From the NCBI GenBank assembly GCA_921293015.1, contig OV121091.1, positions 6,663,755 to 6,727,754 on the forward strand: DNA of 64,000 nt. The letters run 5' to 3'. Shown here in pieces: positions 25,301-34,974 of this stretch. Every line of letters begins with the position of its first letter. The stretch's first letter is position 1. Position numbers and translations under genes: made by a program. This DNA comes from Phorcus lineatus. Lineage: Eukaryota > Mollusca > Gastropoda > Trochida > Trochidae. The notes beneath the pieces are model-generated. The model worked only from the letters and a program-made list of their open reading frames with translations, searched no databases and had not been told where the DNA came from.

Positions 25301-28300
25301 CCAACCCCGTTGTCTGTCTGTCTGACCGTCTGTCTTTCCCTCTGTCCACATGTACTCACCACTGCGTTCCTCATGGCCTCCGCCCTCTCTGCCTTGGTGG
25401 CCTGTTTACCAATCCACACCCAGATACGTTCTGGACCACAGTCGATGATGAACGAATCCTGAAATCGAAACACACACACATCAAAAATCATATTGTAGAA
25501 GTTGTATAAAGTCCTTTGTTAAGGGAAGTGCTTTTGGATTTAGTTAATTTCATTACGTACTCTTACTTGGCATGCAACTATAAGCAACTATACATATCAC
25601 ATATATTCAATTAGGAAGATTTGATGTGAGGGACTCACATTAGAGTTCAAGTCCTTGCGAGAAAGAGGTCCAGTTTTAACCTCCTTGATGGTCAAGTTAC
25701 CGTCTTCTTCATTGCATCTGCACAACAGCAAACATAGTAGTAAATATCTCCATGTATCAAAATAATTAACCTGAGTGAAATATGGAAGCATTAAAGCTTT
25801 GGGTTAATACACAAATAAGACAATTAATTTTTAATGTCAAACTGTTTAAAATAGACTGTATTTAATCTCTTGAAATCAATAAAATCTGGATGCAAACAGA
25901 CAAATCTGGACGGTTACTTTGTTAAGTTACAAGCCTTGATTGAGAGTTATTAATTTATGGCTGTTTACTCATTAAACTAAAGAATTTCAGATATCAGGGT
26001 CTTTTGACAGTAATTTACTTACGAGAAAAGTTTGATACTTTCTGCAGCCTTCCTCTCAAAGATGCTGTCGGAGGCCACAGACTCTGTGGACTTGACCTTT
26101 GACTTTTCACTGAGTGGCAGATGTTGTTCAAACAACTGGAGAACAGCAGATGACAAAATTATGTGTGTCTTATGATGACATCAGTGAGTTGAAACCAAGT
26201 TTCATTTTAACGATACATCATTGTCTTGTCCTATACAAAGGGATGGTTTATATGTATGTTACTGCATAATCCACATTAGAATTTGTATAAATATTGTCTG
26301 AGGACACATGTCCTTTTTTATTCATAAATCAAGATTTCCATACCTTCTTTTCATCCGCCGTCATGCTGTCCTCCTTCTCGTCCTCTATCGGCACCACCGT
26401 CCCGTCCTTACGCTCGTCCCGCAGACTCCGTGCGTGTGCCAACGCCTACAACAACATTCAGTGAAACCTGGTTTTACTTTTTACATCGGCATGAAAACAC
26501 TCACCACTAATTCTTTCTTCTTTTTGTTAACCAAACAGATAATGAAACTACTTTACTTCATTGGCATTTGAATCAGTCATTGTGGAAAAAAGCTTCAAGT
26601 TTGTTAGCCAGTGAGGCCAAATCAATCATGTTAATATGATGTGTTAGTTGAGTGTTTCAGATCTTTATTTCATTTGACCTTCATCAGAGGTTATGAGGAG
26701 CAGGACACTTCATATATCCATAAGTTGTCTCCCTTTGATAGAAGTCATCTAGGCTTATAATTCAATAGTCTAGTGTTCTCCTATCGCATGGTAGAAGAGG
26801 GCTCCACTCTTGATCATGTCATAGTCAAAGATATGAGGATTGGAGTTGGAGCCTTCATGCCTTAACACTGTTAAAGTCATAGTCTCATTTTTGTAAGGCA
26901 ACTAAACTGAACTAATTATTCTTCACGAACAAAATCTGATCACTAAAACAAATATTTCCTGTCGCATTTGCAAAGATTTTCATTTTTATGTCCGTTTTAC
27001 AGTTTTGGATGAAGCAGCTTATTGGCGTACATGCCGTTTCAGACCGATGAGGTACCGAATCAAGTGCAATCCCATCGCAAGTACGAAACACCGGAAATCT
27101 AGTCATCGCAGCGCCGATACTTATGACAGACGAACTCTTCATTGAGTTAACCACCTTTTTGTCATTTCTATATTTGAAAAGCGTAAGCTATTAACTATTT
27201 TCATTGGACATTCAGCTTGGAAATTTTATGCGTTCTTCGTCACGGCCTTAGCGAAATGACGTGGTAAGGACTAACGCTCGCAAAAGACATAATATTCGGG
27301 TAGGGTAGGGTAGTTTGAACTTCATTATTGAGGGCTAGAATGCCTGCAGAGTTCTGAAAATTGTTGCAAACGTCAGGGGAAAGATTTCTGTGAGTGATGA
27401 AGTATTTCTCCGGCATTTATTACAATTTGCCTTGCAAAAATGAGACTATGACTTTAACCAATTTAATTGTAATGTATTGTCCAAAACAAAAGAGCTACTT
27501 TTACCTTGGCGTTCTCCCTCCGAGAGCTGTCCTTGCCAACCCAGACAAAGATCACTTTACCAAGGTCAAGGATGTATACGTCACCGTGGTTCATGCTTTC
27601 CCATGTGATGTCCACCTACAAAACGAGGCCAGAGATCACACACCGCATCAAGCATTGGGGAAAAAATACTGCACAAAAACAGATGGTTACCTATTGAACT
27701 TTGAAAGGTAGTGATTGTTGGTGACATTTCATGCTGTGTTTGAGCAGCATGGAACAAGAAATTCAAATTGTTTTATCCTTATGTTCGTGAAATAACATTA
27801 TCAAGTTACAAGAAAAGAAGAAAGGCTGCTTACCTCGGAGATACGGAGATTGTGCTTTCCTTTGACTTGGTACATACGGATTTGGAAGGTGGTATCCACA
27901 TGATTGAAGCCAGACTTGTGACCTCCCTTTATTGTCCTGGTACATAAATGAGATACATGTTACATGTCAACTTTTATATGGCCAAAGAAGATCATTAAGT
28001 AAGAAATTCCTATAATTTAAAAAACAACAGATACATATGGACCCTGTCAATATCGTATTCATATATCATATTATGTTTCATTGCTTTCACTCTAGTAAAA
28101 CTATAGTAAGACTCATCATGTTCGAGTGATGTGACGTAAGTATGAGCAAGCACATATCAGCAGATACGGCAATGACCTACTTGATTCCCTTGGGGAAGTA
28201 GGTCTGGAAGAGTGTTGACTCTTTGCCCTCCACCTCACGGTGCTGCACCGGCGCCCCGCCCAGGTAGTCGTCCAGCTCCACCGTCTTGATGGCCGCGGCA

Positions 28301-31300
28301 CCGGCCTCGTCCTGTTGGAGTAGAGTTCACTGGTCAGTTCATCAGGTCACTTTATGGGCTGGTCAGTGTCATATATGATTTTACTTTCTACTGGCAATAG
28401 AAATTGTGTAGGCAACCAACCAGCGGTTCTTTATTAAAAAGCCAACAGGTAGACAAGTCACTGGCGGCTCAGGAAGGTATTACAAGACTCATAAACATTC
28501 ATGATCTTAATCAGTGTGATATCCATACTCAGACTTAGGTAAGTTGAGTTTTTTATATAAAAATTATTCATGTAAGAATGATCTTAGCTTTTACAAATCT
28601 AACATGACTGAAATACATGCACAGCAATTCTGCTCTCTTTAATTTCTTGAGGCTGTGTGGTTGAATATTATCTGACAAAAGCATGCACAAGATCTTGGTT
28701 TATTCTTGATCAAGGCTCAACAAACTTCCATGGATGTCAACATTCTCTGCAACCAGACAATCATGTCATTATCTTCTGACTGAATGACAACATGCCCCTA
28801 CTGAATCAAATGAGAGAACTCTTGGTATGACTGAAACTGGTTCAATCTATCTAAACAGTGAAAAAAAAGGGCCATAACTCAGAAAGTGATTAATGCACAT
28901 GTGCAGATATCATATAGATGAATCTGGTTGTATTTTGCCTACCATACCTGTGATGTTTCACTGCCCAGCCAAAAGTGAATGTTCTGTTCAATCCTGGATC
29001 CTTTGATTTCTTTGGCCTGCAATAAGAACATCAGATATACAGTCTTACATGCAGCGACACTACTTTCCAGGGCACAGCTAAACAACTCCATACAGTAATT
29101 ATCTAAACCGTATTTATTTTCAGATGGTACAGGAAATGGGGATTGGTAAACAGGGTTGCCCCTACATAAATATCATTCCCAAAACTATAAATCTATACAT
29201 TAATGGAGGTGGCACTTACTGCATTACATTAGCAGTTCAATCATTATCTTCTGAAAGCAGTAACAAGTTCTTTATTGAAACTCTTCTTCTTGATGTGTAA
29301 GTAAAAGTGAAAAACTTGCATATTGAAGTTGATTTACCACATTTACGTACGAGTGGTTACAAGTGCATGATTACTGACATAACAACACTGGAACACCTCT
29401 TCAGTAGGTTGTTAAACTCGCAAGTCTCACACTCAAACTAAAAGGGTCATTATCAAAAGAAAGAATTAACTGCATTATAAATTACTGAAATAAAGGTTTT
29501 AAAAATTTCTAAAACAAAGACTTTTCTATCCCAAGCACCAAATGATTTAGGGGAAAGAAATTGATGCTAAAATGTCAACCAGTAGAAAGCTTGCTTTCAC
29601 CCTTATCGGATAGCATGGCTAATACTTGAGGCTTATTTTTCGGAGTAGCTAAATAAAATTGTAAACATATTATTACACCCCCTCTTAGCTAATGTTATTT
29701 TTCAGCATCAATGGTTTCTGGAGAGAGAATAAACGTTGAGTATAAATCGATGACAAAATGGCAAGTAATACCATCTGTTGTCTTTGTCATTATCTGTGGA
29801 GCTAGTCTACGCTGGATACCTGTGTAATCTAGTGTGCTGTGACAAACTGCTCATGCAACTCACTTTGCATCTTCCCCCCACAAGGCTTTAGATTGCACCA
29901 GTCTCTATCATAGGCTAATTTAAACCTTGCTGCCAACCCGTCAAAAACATGTTTTGAGTGCAATGCTCTCCTGGCAAAAAGTTGCAAGTCTCGCATGATT
30001 TCTAGTTGACTATCGGGTTCCGTAGCGGCAGCCTGGATGACAAGCACTGAAAAGTTTGGAAAATACAGCAAGGCTTATCTTAGCAAGTCATTGGAGCTGG
30101 TGCAAGTACAGGCCATGCGTGGGAAGATGATCCAAACGAGTCATAGTCCTCATCTGCATATTAACTTATCTGAGTAGAATTAGCCAATATTCAAACAAGT
30201 TTTCAAAATATTAAGGATGGGTATCGCTACTCATTTCCGTATCGCAATATATTGCGATATAGAGAGGCGTATTGCAATACGTATTGCAATATATTGGTAC
30301 ATTTCATATTCTTATTTTTCCAAGCTCTCTTAGCTAAATAACATTAATTAGAACAGTGAGCAATGCTCAACTGGCTCGTTTTGTAAAGAAAGATAATTCA
30401 GTGACTGGTTTCGGTCTTGTAACATGTCTGTGCTATTTTCACTTGGCGAGTTCACACTTCAACTTCCAATAAAGTCAAGTATTTTGGTTATATTTTGTGC
30501 AATTTTAAAAGGAAATTGTTAATTTTATATCATGCGATATATTAGAGATATCCAGAAGAGTGTACCTGTACGTATCGTGTTGTTTCCGTATTGCAATATA
30601 CCGATATACCGATAATACCGCGCATCCTTACAAAATATGGAATTATGTATGTGGACAATGCCAGTTAAAAACTCTACCCAAGATTAATCATTAGAACTCA
30701 CTATAAAAATCAATGAAAAAAATACTCCCAAAATATGAAATGAAAGAAAAAATGCTGGAAAACCAGAAACCATAAAATCTATTTGGGTAAAGCTGAAAAA
30801 AAGGAGATACAGTGTCATCACTCTATGCACAGTCCACACATCCAGGGAAATACAAACACTCTTGTTGTCATGGAAACAGAAGCCGTTCAACGCATGTCTC
30901 ATTGTGAGGAAACCAGAGATTTCGGCAAACTGAGATCTGCATCAACTTAGTTTTTCTCACTATTATTAACATGCAGATCTAAAAGGAAATAAAAAATTCA
31001 ATATTTCGATTTTCTGTGCAAACATAGAAAGATGACTCTGCACTAACAATTTAACCTGATCGCCTGAAAATGTCACAAGCTAGTAAGGGAGATAACTCTT
31101 TCTTGGACAAAAATAAATGTTGCATCATGTTTACAGGTGAGACTAGGTGACTAACGAGGGGACAGACAGGTGAGTTGTTACCTGCATGGCGGCCCCCTTG
31201 GGGGTTTGTCCCTCTGCGGTTTGCTGCCGGGTGAAAACTAGCTCATATAGTACTTGTCATCAGACAACTTTACATCATTCTGGCTAGCTTATATATCATA

Positions 31301-33261
31301 CTTGCAAACATATCTTGCTAGCTTATACACAATACTTACAAACATATTATACATCATACTTACAAACATTTCTTGCTAGCTTATACACAATACTTACAAA
31401 CATATCTTGCTGGCTTACACATAATACTTATACCCAGCAGGCAATCTGACGTTGTATCAACGTTGAAACGACGTCGTTTAGCAACGTTGATATAACGTTG
31501 AAATTTGATTGGATTTGAAATTTGCGGCGACGTCGAAATCTGACGTCATTTCAACGTCGGTTCAACATTGAAGCCAAGACGTTGTATTGACGTTGAAAAA
31601 ACGTCATTTCAACATCAAGTCTTCTTGATCAATCAGGTTGTGTTGTTTAGTTTCGTTAGTTTACTCGAAGCAATGCTTTAATTATCTGTGAGGCTATGCT
31701 TTCAACTTCAGCTCTTTCATAGGCCTCGGTGCAAGACTCTGATGTCTGTTCGTGAGAAGTTATCCATTTATTGGAAATTACATAAGTTGTGAGGGTATTA
31801 CTGTTTATATGACACTGCAACGATTTAGACCAAAGTGTCACGAAAAATTTTTCTTTTAAAAATGTGTAAATACCGTTTTGTAAGAACTACTAACTTTATT
31901 CAAATGGAAAAATTATGTTGTCAGTTGTGAACATAACTGAAAAAATAAAAACCTTGTTTATTCTAATTAGACATAGGACAGAGTTACTTCCCTTTATTGT
32001 GAAATTGAAAGAAATTAACTTTTATTTATCTAATTCCAATATCAATAACACTTTTAAATGTCAATGATAGCTGTTTGTTTTTGCATTTTTTATTTCATTC
32101 TTTAAAACAATCCGTAACATATTTGATGTTATTAATGATAATGAAATTTGATAAAAGTAATCACTTTTCAGTTTAAAGTTGTTCTGATGACGTTGAAACA
32201 ACGTCAAAACACCAACCGAATTTCAACGTCAGGGAACTAACGTTGTTCCGACGTCGAAAATTGGTTGATCGACGTCCTGACCTGAATTCAACGAAATTTC
32301 GACATTGAAATGACGTCAGATGCCTGCTGGGATAAACATATGTTGCACATTGATAAACAATGAAGGTAATCAAGGACACTTCCCACTCTGACTAGTTTCC
32401 TGCTTTTTTACATATGGGTAATCTTTGCAAAAACATTTTCTCAATACTTAAATGAGACGAGATGTATAAACATTTATAAATGATTATTTTCAGAATAAAA
32501 TATAACTTCAGTTTAAATGGAGATTCACTTTTCAGGTACATGTGAAAAGAGTAAAAAACATGATTTTTTAAAAACTCTGTACAGATATATAATATGAATA
32601 TACCAAATAACATGTAATGACTCGTGAAGCCCAGTGCTAGACTACAGAAACACTCACACTGTACACGATGTAGGAATCGCCTTTATAGAACGTGCCGACT
32701 TTGTCTTTAGGCACCAGGGCAGGCTTCATGTCCTAAACAAACAACATTCACACACATTAGAAGTAGCAAATTGTGAGACCAGAGCTCAACATTTCAACAG
32801 AAAGTTCAAAGCAAAGCACAACTAGTTTTGATTCAACAATGGAGGGATAAAGTGAATCATATTGTCGAAGAATGGCTTCACACCTCTTTTTGGTTATTAC
32901 GGAACAAGCATAAATCTTATGACATAACAAGATACTTATTCTTATATATTTTAACATTTCAAAATCAAGTCTGGCCATAGAGTCATACAGGCAATCTTGA
33001 TGAAGTCACCATAGAGGATCCCCGCCAATTATGTAAACTTAAAGACTTTAAACTTTTTTTAATTTTTCTATTTTTTGGCATTATTATGGTTTCTTGAGAT
33101 TTGTCATTTACTTAGATGTTATTGACATTTCATTAACATACTAATGGAAGAGTGAATCATTAAAGAATTTATGTCTATTTTCACGTCTGGCTCACCTCTA
33201 TCCTCCAGACATAGAAGCCCGACCGGCCCTGTGTCACCACCCTGAATGCTGGGTCCATCAT
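16205..33261 (-). CDS. VIL1-like: villin (six gelsolin repeats plus headpiece), 24 coding exons
   Basis: Villin is a calcium-regulated actin-binding protein that caps, severs and, through its headpiece, bundles filaments in microvilli. The 24 exons below join in frame to 831 residues, against about 827 in vertebrate villin. Approximate domains: G1 1-125, G2 130-240, G3 265-365, G4 385-515, G5 525-635, G6 640-735, a short linker, headpiece 765-831. Landmarks are GDSYIV and the [15 protein letters not shown] block in G1, [20 protein letters not shown] in G2, DSFIIDCG in G3, IYYWLG in G4, [17 protein letters not shown] in G6, and headpiece residues PVWKQ with terminal LQLF. The start is ATG at 33261-33259 (MMDPAFRVV), the usual position just before the first gelsolin repeat. 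Apart from the THAP ORF, the introns hold only repeats. Advillin is the nearest alternative name; synteny with CFAP65 favours villin. Confidence 0.92.
16772..16954 (-). CDS. VIL1-like: villin exon 23
   Basis: 61 codons, phase 0 at both ends. It encodes the linker after G6 ([20 protein letters not shown]) and the N-terminal headpiece subdomain ([19 protein letters not shown]). Confidence 0.93.
17503..17625 (-). CDS. VIL1-like: villin exon 22
   Basis: 41 codons, phase 0 at both ends. [20 protein letters not shown] then WDRDLWS, the signature end of G6 in villin-like proteins. Confidence 0.95.
18103..18216 (-). CDS. VIL1-like: villin exon 21
   Basis: 38 codons, phase 0 at both ends. [20 protein letters not shown] then [18 protein letters not shown], the G6 core. 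The donor GTGAGTTATCTCCCTT is embedded in an interspersed AAGGGAGATAACTC motif (18087-18100 on the + strand). Confidence 0.94.
18961..19144 (-). CDS. VIL1-like: villin exon 20
   Basis: 184 bases, phase 2 in and phase 0 out. [20 protein letters not shown] is the end of G5; [20 protein letters not shown] opens G6. Confidence 0.94.
19535..19590 (-). CDS. VIL1-like: villin exon 19
   Basis: 56 bases, phase 0 in and phase 2 out. [18 protein letters not shown], the G5 helix. Confidence 0.9.
20049..20132 (-). CDS. VIL1-like: villin exon 18
   Basis: 28 codons, phase 0 at both ends. [20 protein letters not shown] then ATFIWTGK, the G5 core. Confidence 0.93.
20326..20430 (-). CDS. VIL1-like: villin exon 17
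   Basis: 35 codons, phase 0 at both ends. [16 protein letters not shown] is the linker; [19 protein letters not shown] opens G5. The acceptor lies in a C run on the + strand, so the first base is fixed by frame. Confidence 0.9.
20821..20892 (-). CDS. VIL1-like: villin exon 16
   Basis: 24 codons, phase 0 at both ends. [20 protein letters not shown] then VIFE, the last G4 strands. Confidence 0.93.
21021..21107 (-). CDS. VIL1-like: villin exon 15
   Basis: 29 codons, phase 0 at both ends. [20 protein letters not shown] then DELHGAATQ, the G4 long helix. Confidence 0.93.
21243..21380 (-). CDS. VIL1-like: villin exon 14
   Basis: 46 codons, phase 0 at both ends. [32 protein letters not shown] and EHYLIYYWL: the G4 core, with the Gly-Asp motif repeated as in G1. 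A 20-base minisatellite lies just upstream in the intron, at 21397-21762. Confidence 0.94.
21397..21762. repeat. 20-base minisatellite, about 18 copies
   Basis: The unit ATACCATCAAATACCTTCTG, with variants, is tandemly repeated in the villin intron between exons 13 and 14. Confidence 0.92.
21945..22045 (-). CDS. VIL1-like: villin exon 13
   Basis: 101 bases, phase 1 in and phase 0 out. It encodes the long linker between the two gelsolin halves ([16 protein letters not shown], then [10 protein letters not shown]), which opens G4. Confidence 0.9.
22415..22559 (-). CDS. VIL1-like: villin exon 12
   Basis: 145 bases, phase 0 in and phase 1 out. [20 protein letters not shown], then [12 protein letters not shown], the end of G3. 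A Pro run (PQPPPPGK) and a basic linker to G4 follow. The preceding intron (22560-25359) holds the THAP ORF. Confidence 0.92.
23071..23316 (+). CDS. THAP-domain protein, short ORF in a villin intron
   Basis: An 81-residue ORF opposite in strand to villin. It has the zinc-binding C2CH pattern of THAP DNA-binding domains: Cys5, Cys10, then CSDHF with Cys53 and His56, plus [12 protein letters not shown] between. The AVPTIF-like motif that normally ends the domain is missing; the frame stops after [10 protein letters not shown]. The open frame extends upstream to 22906, but the ATG at 23071 gives the usual THAP N-terminus. THAP domains occur in host regulators and in P-element-like transposases. 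The flanking inverted repeat (22969-22991, 24960-24982) favours a mobile-element relic, though no transposase catalytic domain is visible. Confidence 0.7.
   Translation: MPSSCVAANCTNKKSGDIQLHRFLKDPVQFANWTKFVSQKRAKWSPNDRSVICSDHFAEDCYDLSYDFKADFGLAPQVDYN
23513..23536. repeat. (AT)n microsatellite
   Basis: Twelve AT units inside the possible THAP-bearing element. Confidence 0.85.
25244..25350. repeat. (CTGT)n-like simple repeat
   Basis: Imperfect TCTGTCTG repeats abut the donor side of villin exon 11. The repeat opens spurious reading frames on both strands. Confidence 0.7.
25360..25458 (-). CDS. VIL1-like: villin exon 11
   Basis: 33 codons, phase 0 at both ends. [20 protein letters not shown] then [13 protein letters not shown], the G3 core and helix. 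Confidence 0.94.
25639..25717 (-). CDS. VIL1-like: villin exon 10
   Basis: 79 bases, phase 2 in and phase 0 out. [20 protein letters not shown] then KDLNSN, G3. Confidence 0.92.
26023..26135 (-). CDS. VIL1-like: villin exon 9
   Basis: 113 bases, phase 0 in and phase 2 out. It encodes the G2-G3 linker ([18 protein letters not shown]) and the first G3 strand, ending KLFS. Confidence 0.9.
26344..26445 (-). CDS. VIL1-like: villin exon 8
   Basis: 34 codons, phase 0 at both ends. [20 protein letters not shown] is the end of the G2 helix and the following strand; an acidic stretch EDEKEDSM leads into the G2-G3 linker. Confidence 0.9.
26871..27457. mobile_element. 587-base element with long terminal inverted repeats and TTAA ends
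   Basis: About 30 bases at each end are inverted copies with one difference (TTAAAGTCATAGTCTCATTT at the left). Both ends begin with TTAA, the piggyBac target. No transposase is visible inside, so it is non-autonomous. It fills much of the intron between villin exons 7 and 8 and ends 48 bases from exon 7. Confidence 0.7.
27505..27615 (-). CDS. VIL1-like: villin exon 7
   Basis: 37 codons, phase 0 at both ends. [20 protein letters not shown] then [17 protein letters not shown] is the G2 core. Confidence 0.93.
27834..27936 (-). CDS. VIL1-like: villin exon 6
   Basis: 103 bases, phase 2 in and phase 0 out. [20 protein letters not shown] opens G2; the segment [13 protein letters not shown] is the G1-G2 linker. 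Confidence 0.92.
28181..28311 (-). CDS. VIL1-like: villin exon 5
   Basis: 131 bases, phase 0 in and phase 2 out. [19 protein letters not shown], then [13 protein letters not shown] and [10 protein letters not shown]: the main G1 helix, the actin-binding face and the end of G1. GC-rich compared with the flanking introns. Confidence 0.93.
28948..29016 (-). CDS. VIL1-like: villin exon 4
   Basis: 23 codons, [20 protein letters not shown] then TSQ, the G1 strand corresponding to the family's IHYW(I/L)G. Phase 0 at both ends, between cttattgcag and gtatgg. Confidence 0.92.
29829..30071 (-). CDS. unrecognised 80-codon ORF in a villin intron
   Basis: The frame encodes an 80-residue protein with a plausible amino-acid mix ([20 protein letters not shown], then [13 protein letters not shown]), unlike the low-complexity frames nearby. 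It has no homologue I can name and could be a fragment of a retroelement or recombinase-like protein. Chance is also possible. Confidence 0.2.
   Translation of the reverse strand: MLYFPNFSVLVIQAAATEPDSQLEIMRDLQLFARRALHSKHVFDGLAARFKLAYDRDWCNLKPCGGKMQSELHEQFVTAH
30212..30630. mobile_element. 419-base hAT-type MITE
   Basis: Ends TAAGGATGGGTATCG and (complemented) TAAGGATGCGCGGTAT, flanked by perfect 8-base duplications CAAAATAT at 30204-30211 and 30631-30638. The interior has many ATTGCAATA/TATCGATA-like palindromes. It lies in the long intron between villin exons 3 and 4. Confidence 0.82.
31182..31223 (-). CDS. VIL1-like: villin exon 3, 42-base micro-exon
   Basis: 14 codons ([14 protein letters not shown]), phase 0 at both ends, between acccggcag and gtaaca. 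It falls between YIVYS and [16 protein letters not shown], where vertebrate villin has a short loop. It may be constitutive or a cassette; skipping it leaves an 817-residue frame. Confidence 0.65.
31281..31432. repeat. about 36-base tandem repeat, 4 copies
   Basis: Degenerate units built on TTGCTAGCTTATACACAATA and CTTACAAACATAT lie between villin exon 3 and the CCCAGCAGGCA element. Confidence 0.75.
31433..32331. mobile_element. 899-base element with CCCAGCAGGCA termini
   Basis: Starts CCCAGCAGGCAATCTGACGT and ends with the inverted form GCCTGCTGGG, flanked by ATA on both sides. Both subterminal zones carry repeated CAACGTTGAA/GACGTCGAAAT motifs; the middle is AT-rich without coding capacity. 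This type is widespread in invertebrates. Confidence 0.75.
32658..32732 (-). CDS. VIL1-like: villin exon 2
   Basis: 25 codons, phase 0 at both ends. [20 protein letters not shown] is the G1 core, with the Gly-Asp of the family's GD(S/C)Y motif. Confidence 0.92.
33196..33261 (-). CDS. VIL1-like: villin exon 1 (start codon)
   Basis: 22 codons, [20 protein letters not shown] followed by IE, the conserved opening of G1. The exon itself begins at 33266 after a gttgcag acceptor with five untranslated bases, so at least one more 5' non-coding exon must lie at higher coordinates. A second ATG follows immediately. Confidence 0.9.
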
Positions 33262-34832
33262 AATTCCTGCAACACAACATGGCTACAGTTAGTGGACACT
33301 CAAATAAACATTGGAGAGGCATTTTCATCTTCAGAGCAAACTAACTGAAAAGAAATTGTATCAAAATTCCCATGATAAAATAAAGAACTCCTCGTATCTG
33401 TATATCATGAGTGTGTACATACATTAGATGTAAATACAGATCCTAACATAGATACCTACCGTGCTAGGAAGTCAGTAAATCATAACCTAGCCAGCAATGG
33501 TGTAATATGCAAAGCACCGGGAGGGATTTGAAACTTAGATTTTTTAAGGGTCATAGTCGAACCATTGCACTGTGTGATGCCCACAAGAGGGAACGATGTC
33601 ACGATGTTGACAGTTTGTTTGATCAGTCATATCTCATTGCTGCAGTTACCTGCACACCTGGACAAGGCTAAGTACACCTGGAGACTTGAACGGGTGTACA
33701 GGTAAATATATACCTGCAGGACAGGTGAATGAGTTCAGAGACAATTTTAGCAACATTTCATCAGTCATCTGATTCAATAAGGTAGGACAACTGGGAACAT
33801 AAAAGAGACCTGCAAGAAAGACCTATAAGACTCTAATCTAAATAAATCTAGATGGAGAATTCTGTACTATGTTATGATAGTCAATCTAACATTAGCCAGT
33901 AAGTGAGGTCCATTGACCCTTCATGACCAAAGGAAAGAACTTTGATTGAAACCAATCATGTTTGGTATCTTCAACAGACACAACTATGACATTCTGAAAG
34001 CCACACATAATGAAAGTTAAATAACTTGTGTCTAGTATCAAAAACAAGTGGGACAACAAACATGAGGTAAGCTCCATGCACCACTAAACAGTGTAACAAT
34101 GTTTTGAGTCTCAAGAAGGCTCAGGCTAGTTCAGGCTTCTTCTGATTGGCGTAACAGCTGAATGTCAAAGCTCATCAGGACGGCCGTTACTATCAGTCAA
34201 TGTAAGATCAACAGTATGGCATGATATTAAAAACTGTTGATCAAAATTCATTTAGATTGATAAGTCTCCCTCTTGGAAATGGGTTCATGAGTGTTCCTCG
34301 AGACCATAAAACCATATGATTAAGGCTGAAATCAGGGGGGTAATACTTCCTACTGTCAGCTTCCAATTCTAACCAAGGATATAGACAGCAATACATACAC
34401 TATACAAGGCTCAATTACTCAGCCATAGGTGGGTTCATTAACATGTAACCACTTTTGTTGAACACGTTTGATGGAAGAGCAAAGACATAGCTTATTAGGA
34501 ACTGTCTGCTATGATTGTCAGCTTCATCTTCTGTAAGTCAAATGCAACCTTGATGGACAAGGTTTCCAAATCAGTTTCTTGACAGACTTTTTGTGACACA
34601 CATGCTTGCAAATTGGTAAGCTTTGCATGGATAATGATGGGCGGAACCAAAAAATCTATGCAGTAATGGTTTATCTTCAATGCCACATGTTTTTTTAGCC
34701 AATAGAAGATCTAACAGGAATTCCATTAAACATTTATGGGACATCTAAGACCATAAAATTTTGATAGGGTTCCTGTTCTTCAATATCTTGCACCGAAAAA
34801 TCAAGAATAAGACTCATTTTGGGTATTGGTTT

Positions 34833-34974
34833 GAAACTTATATCCGTGTGAATAAGGATGAAACTTATATCTGTGTGAATAAGGATGAAACTTATATCCG
34901 TGTGAATAAGGATGAAACTTATATCCGTGTGAATAAGGATGAAACTTACATATGTGTGAATAAGGATGAAACTG
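34833..34974. repeat. 27-base minisatellite, about 5 copies
   Basis: The unit GAAACTTATATCCGTGTGAA plus TAAGGAT is repeated with single-base variants. Because 27 is a multiple of three, both strands stay open across it, which creates two overlapping repetitive frames that I do not believe are genes. Confidence 0.9.

Noticed and set aside
25186-25509. 107-codon + strand frame
   Set aside because: It is composed of a CTGT-type simple repeat and the antisense of villin exon 11.
31433-32331. CRISPR-like array of repeated GACGTC/AACGTT words
   Set aside because: The repeats are short, variable and palindromic within a transposon in a eukaryotic genome; spacing is irregular.
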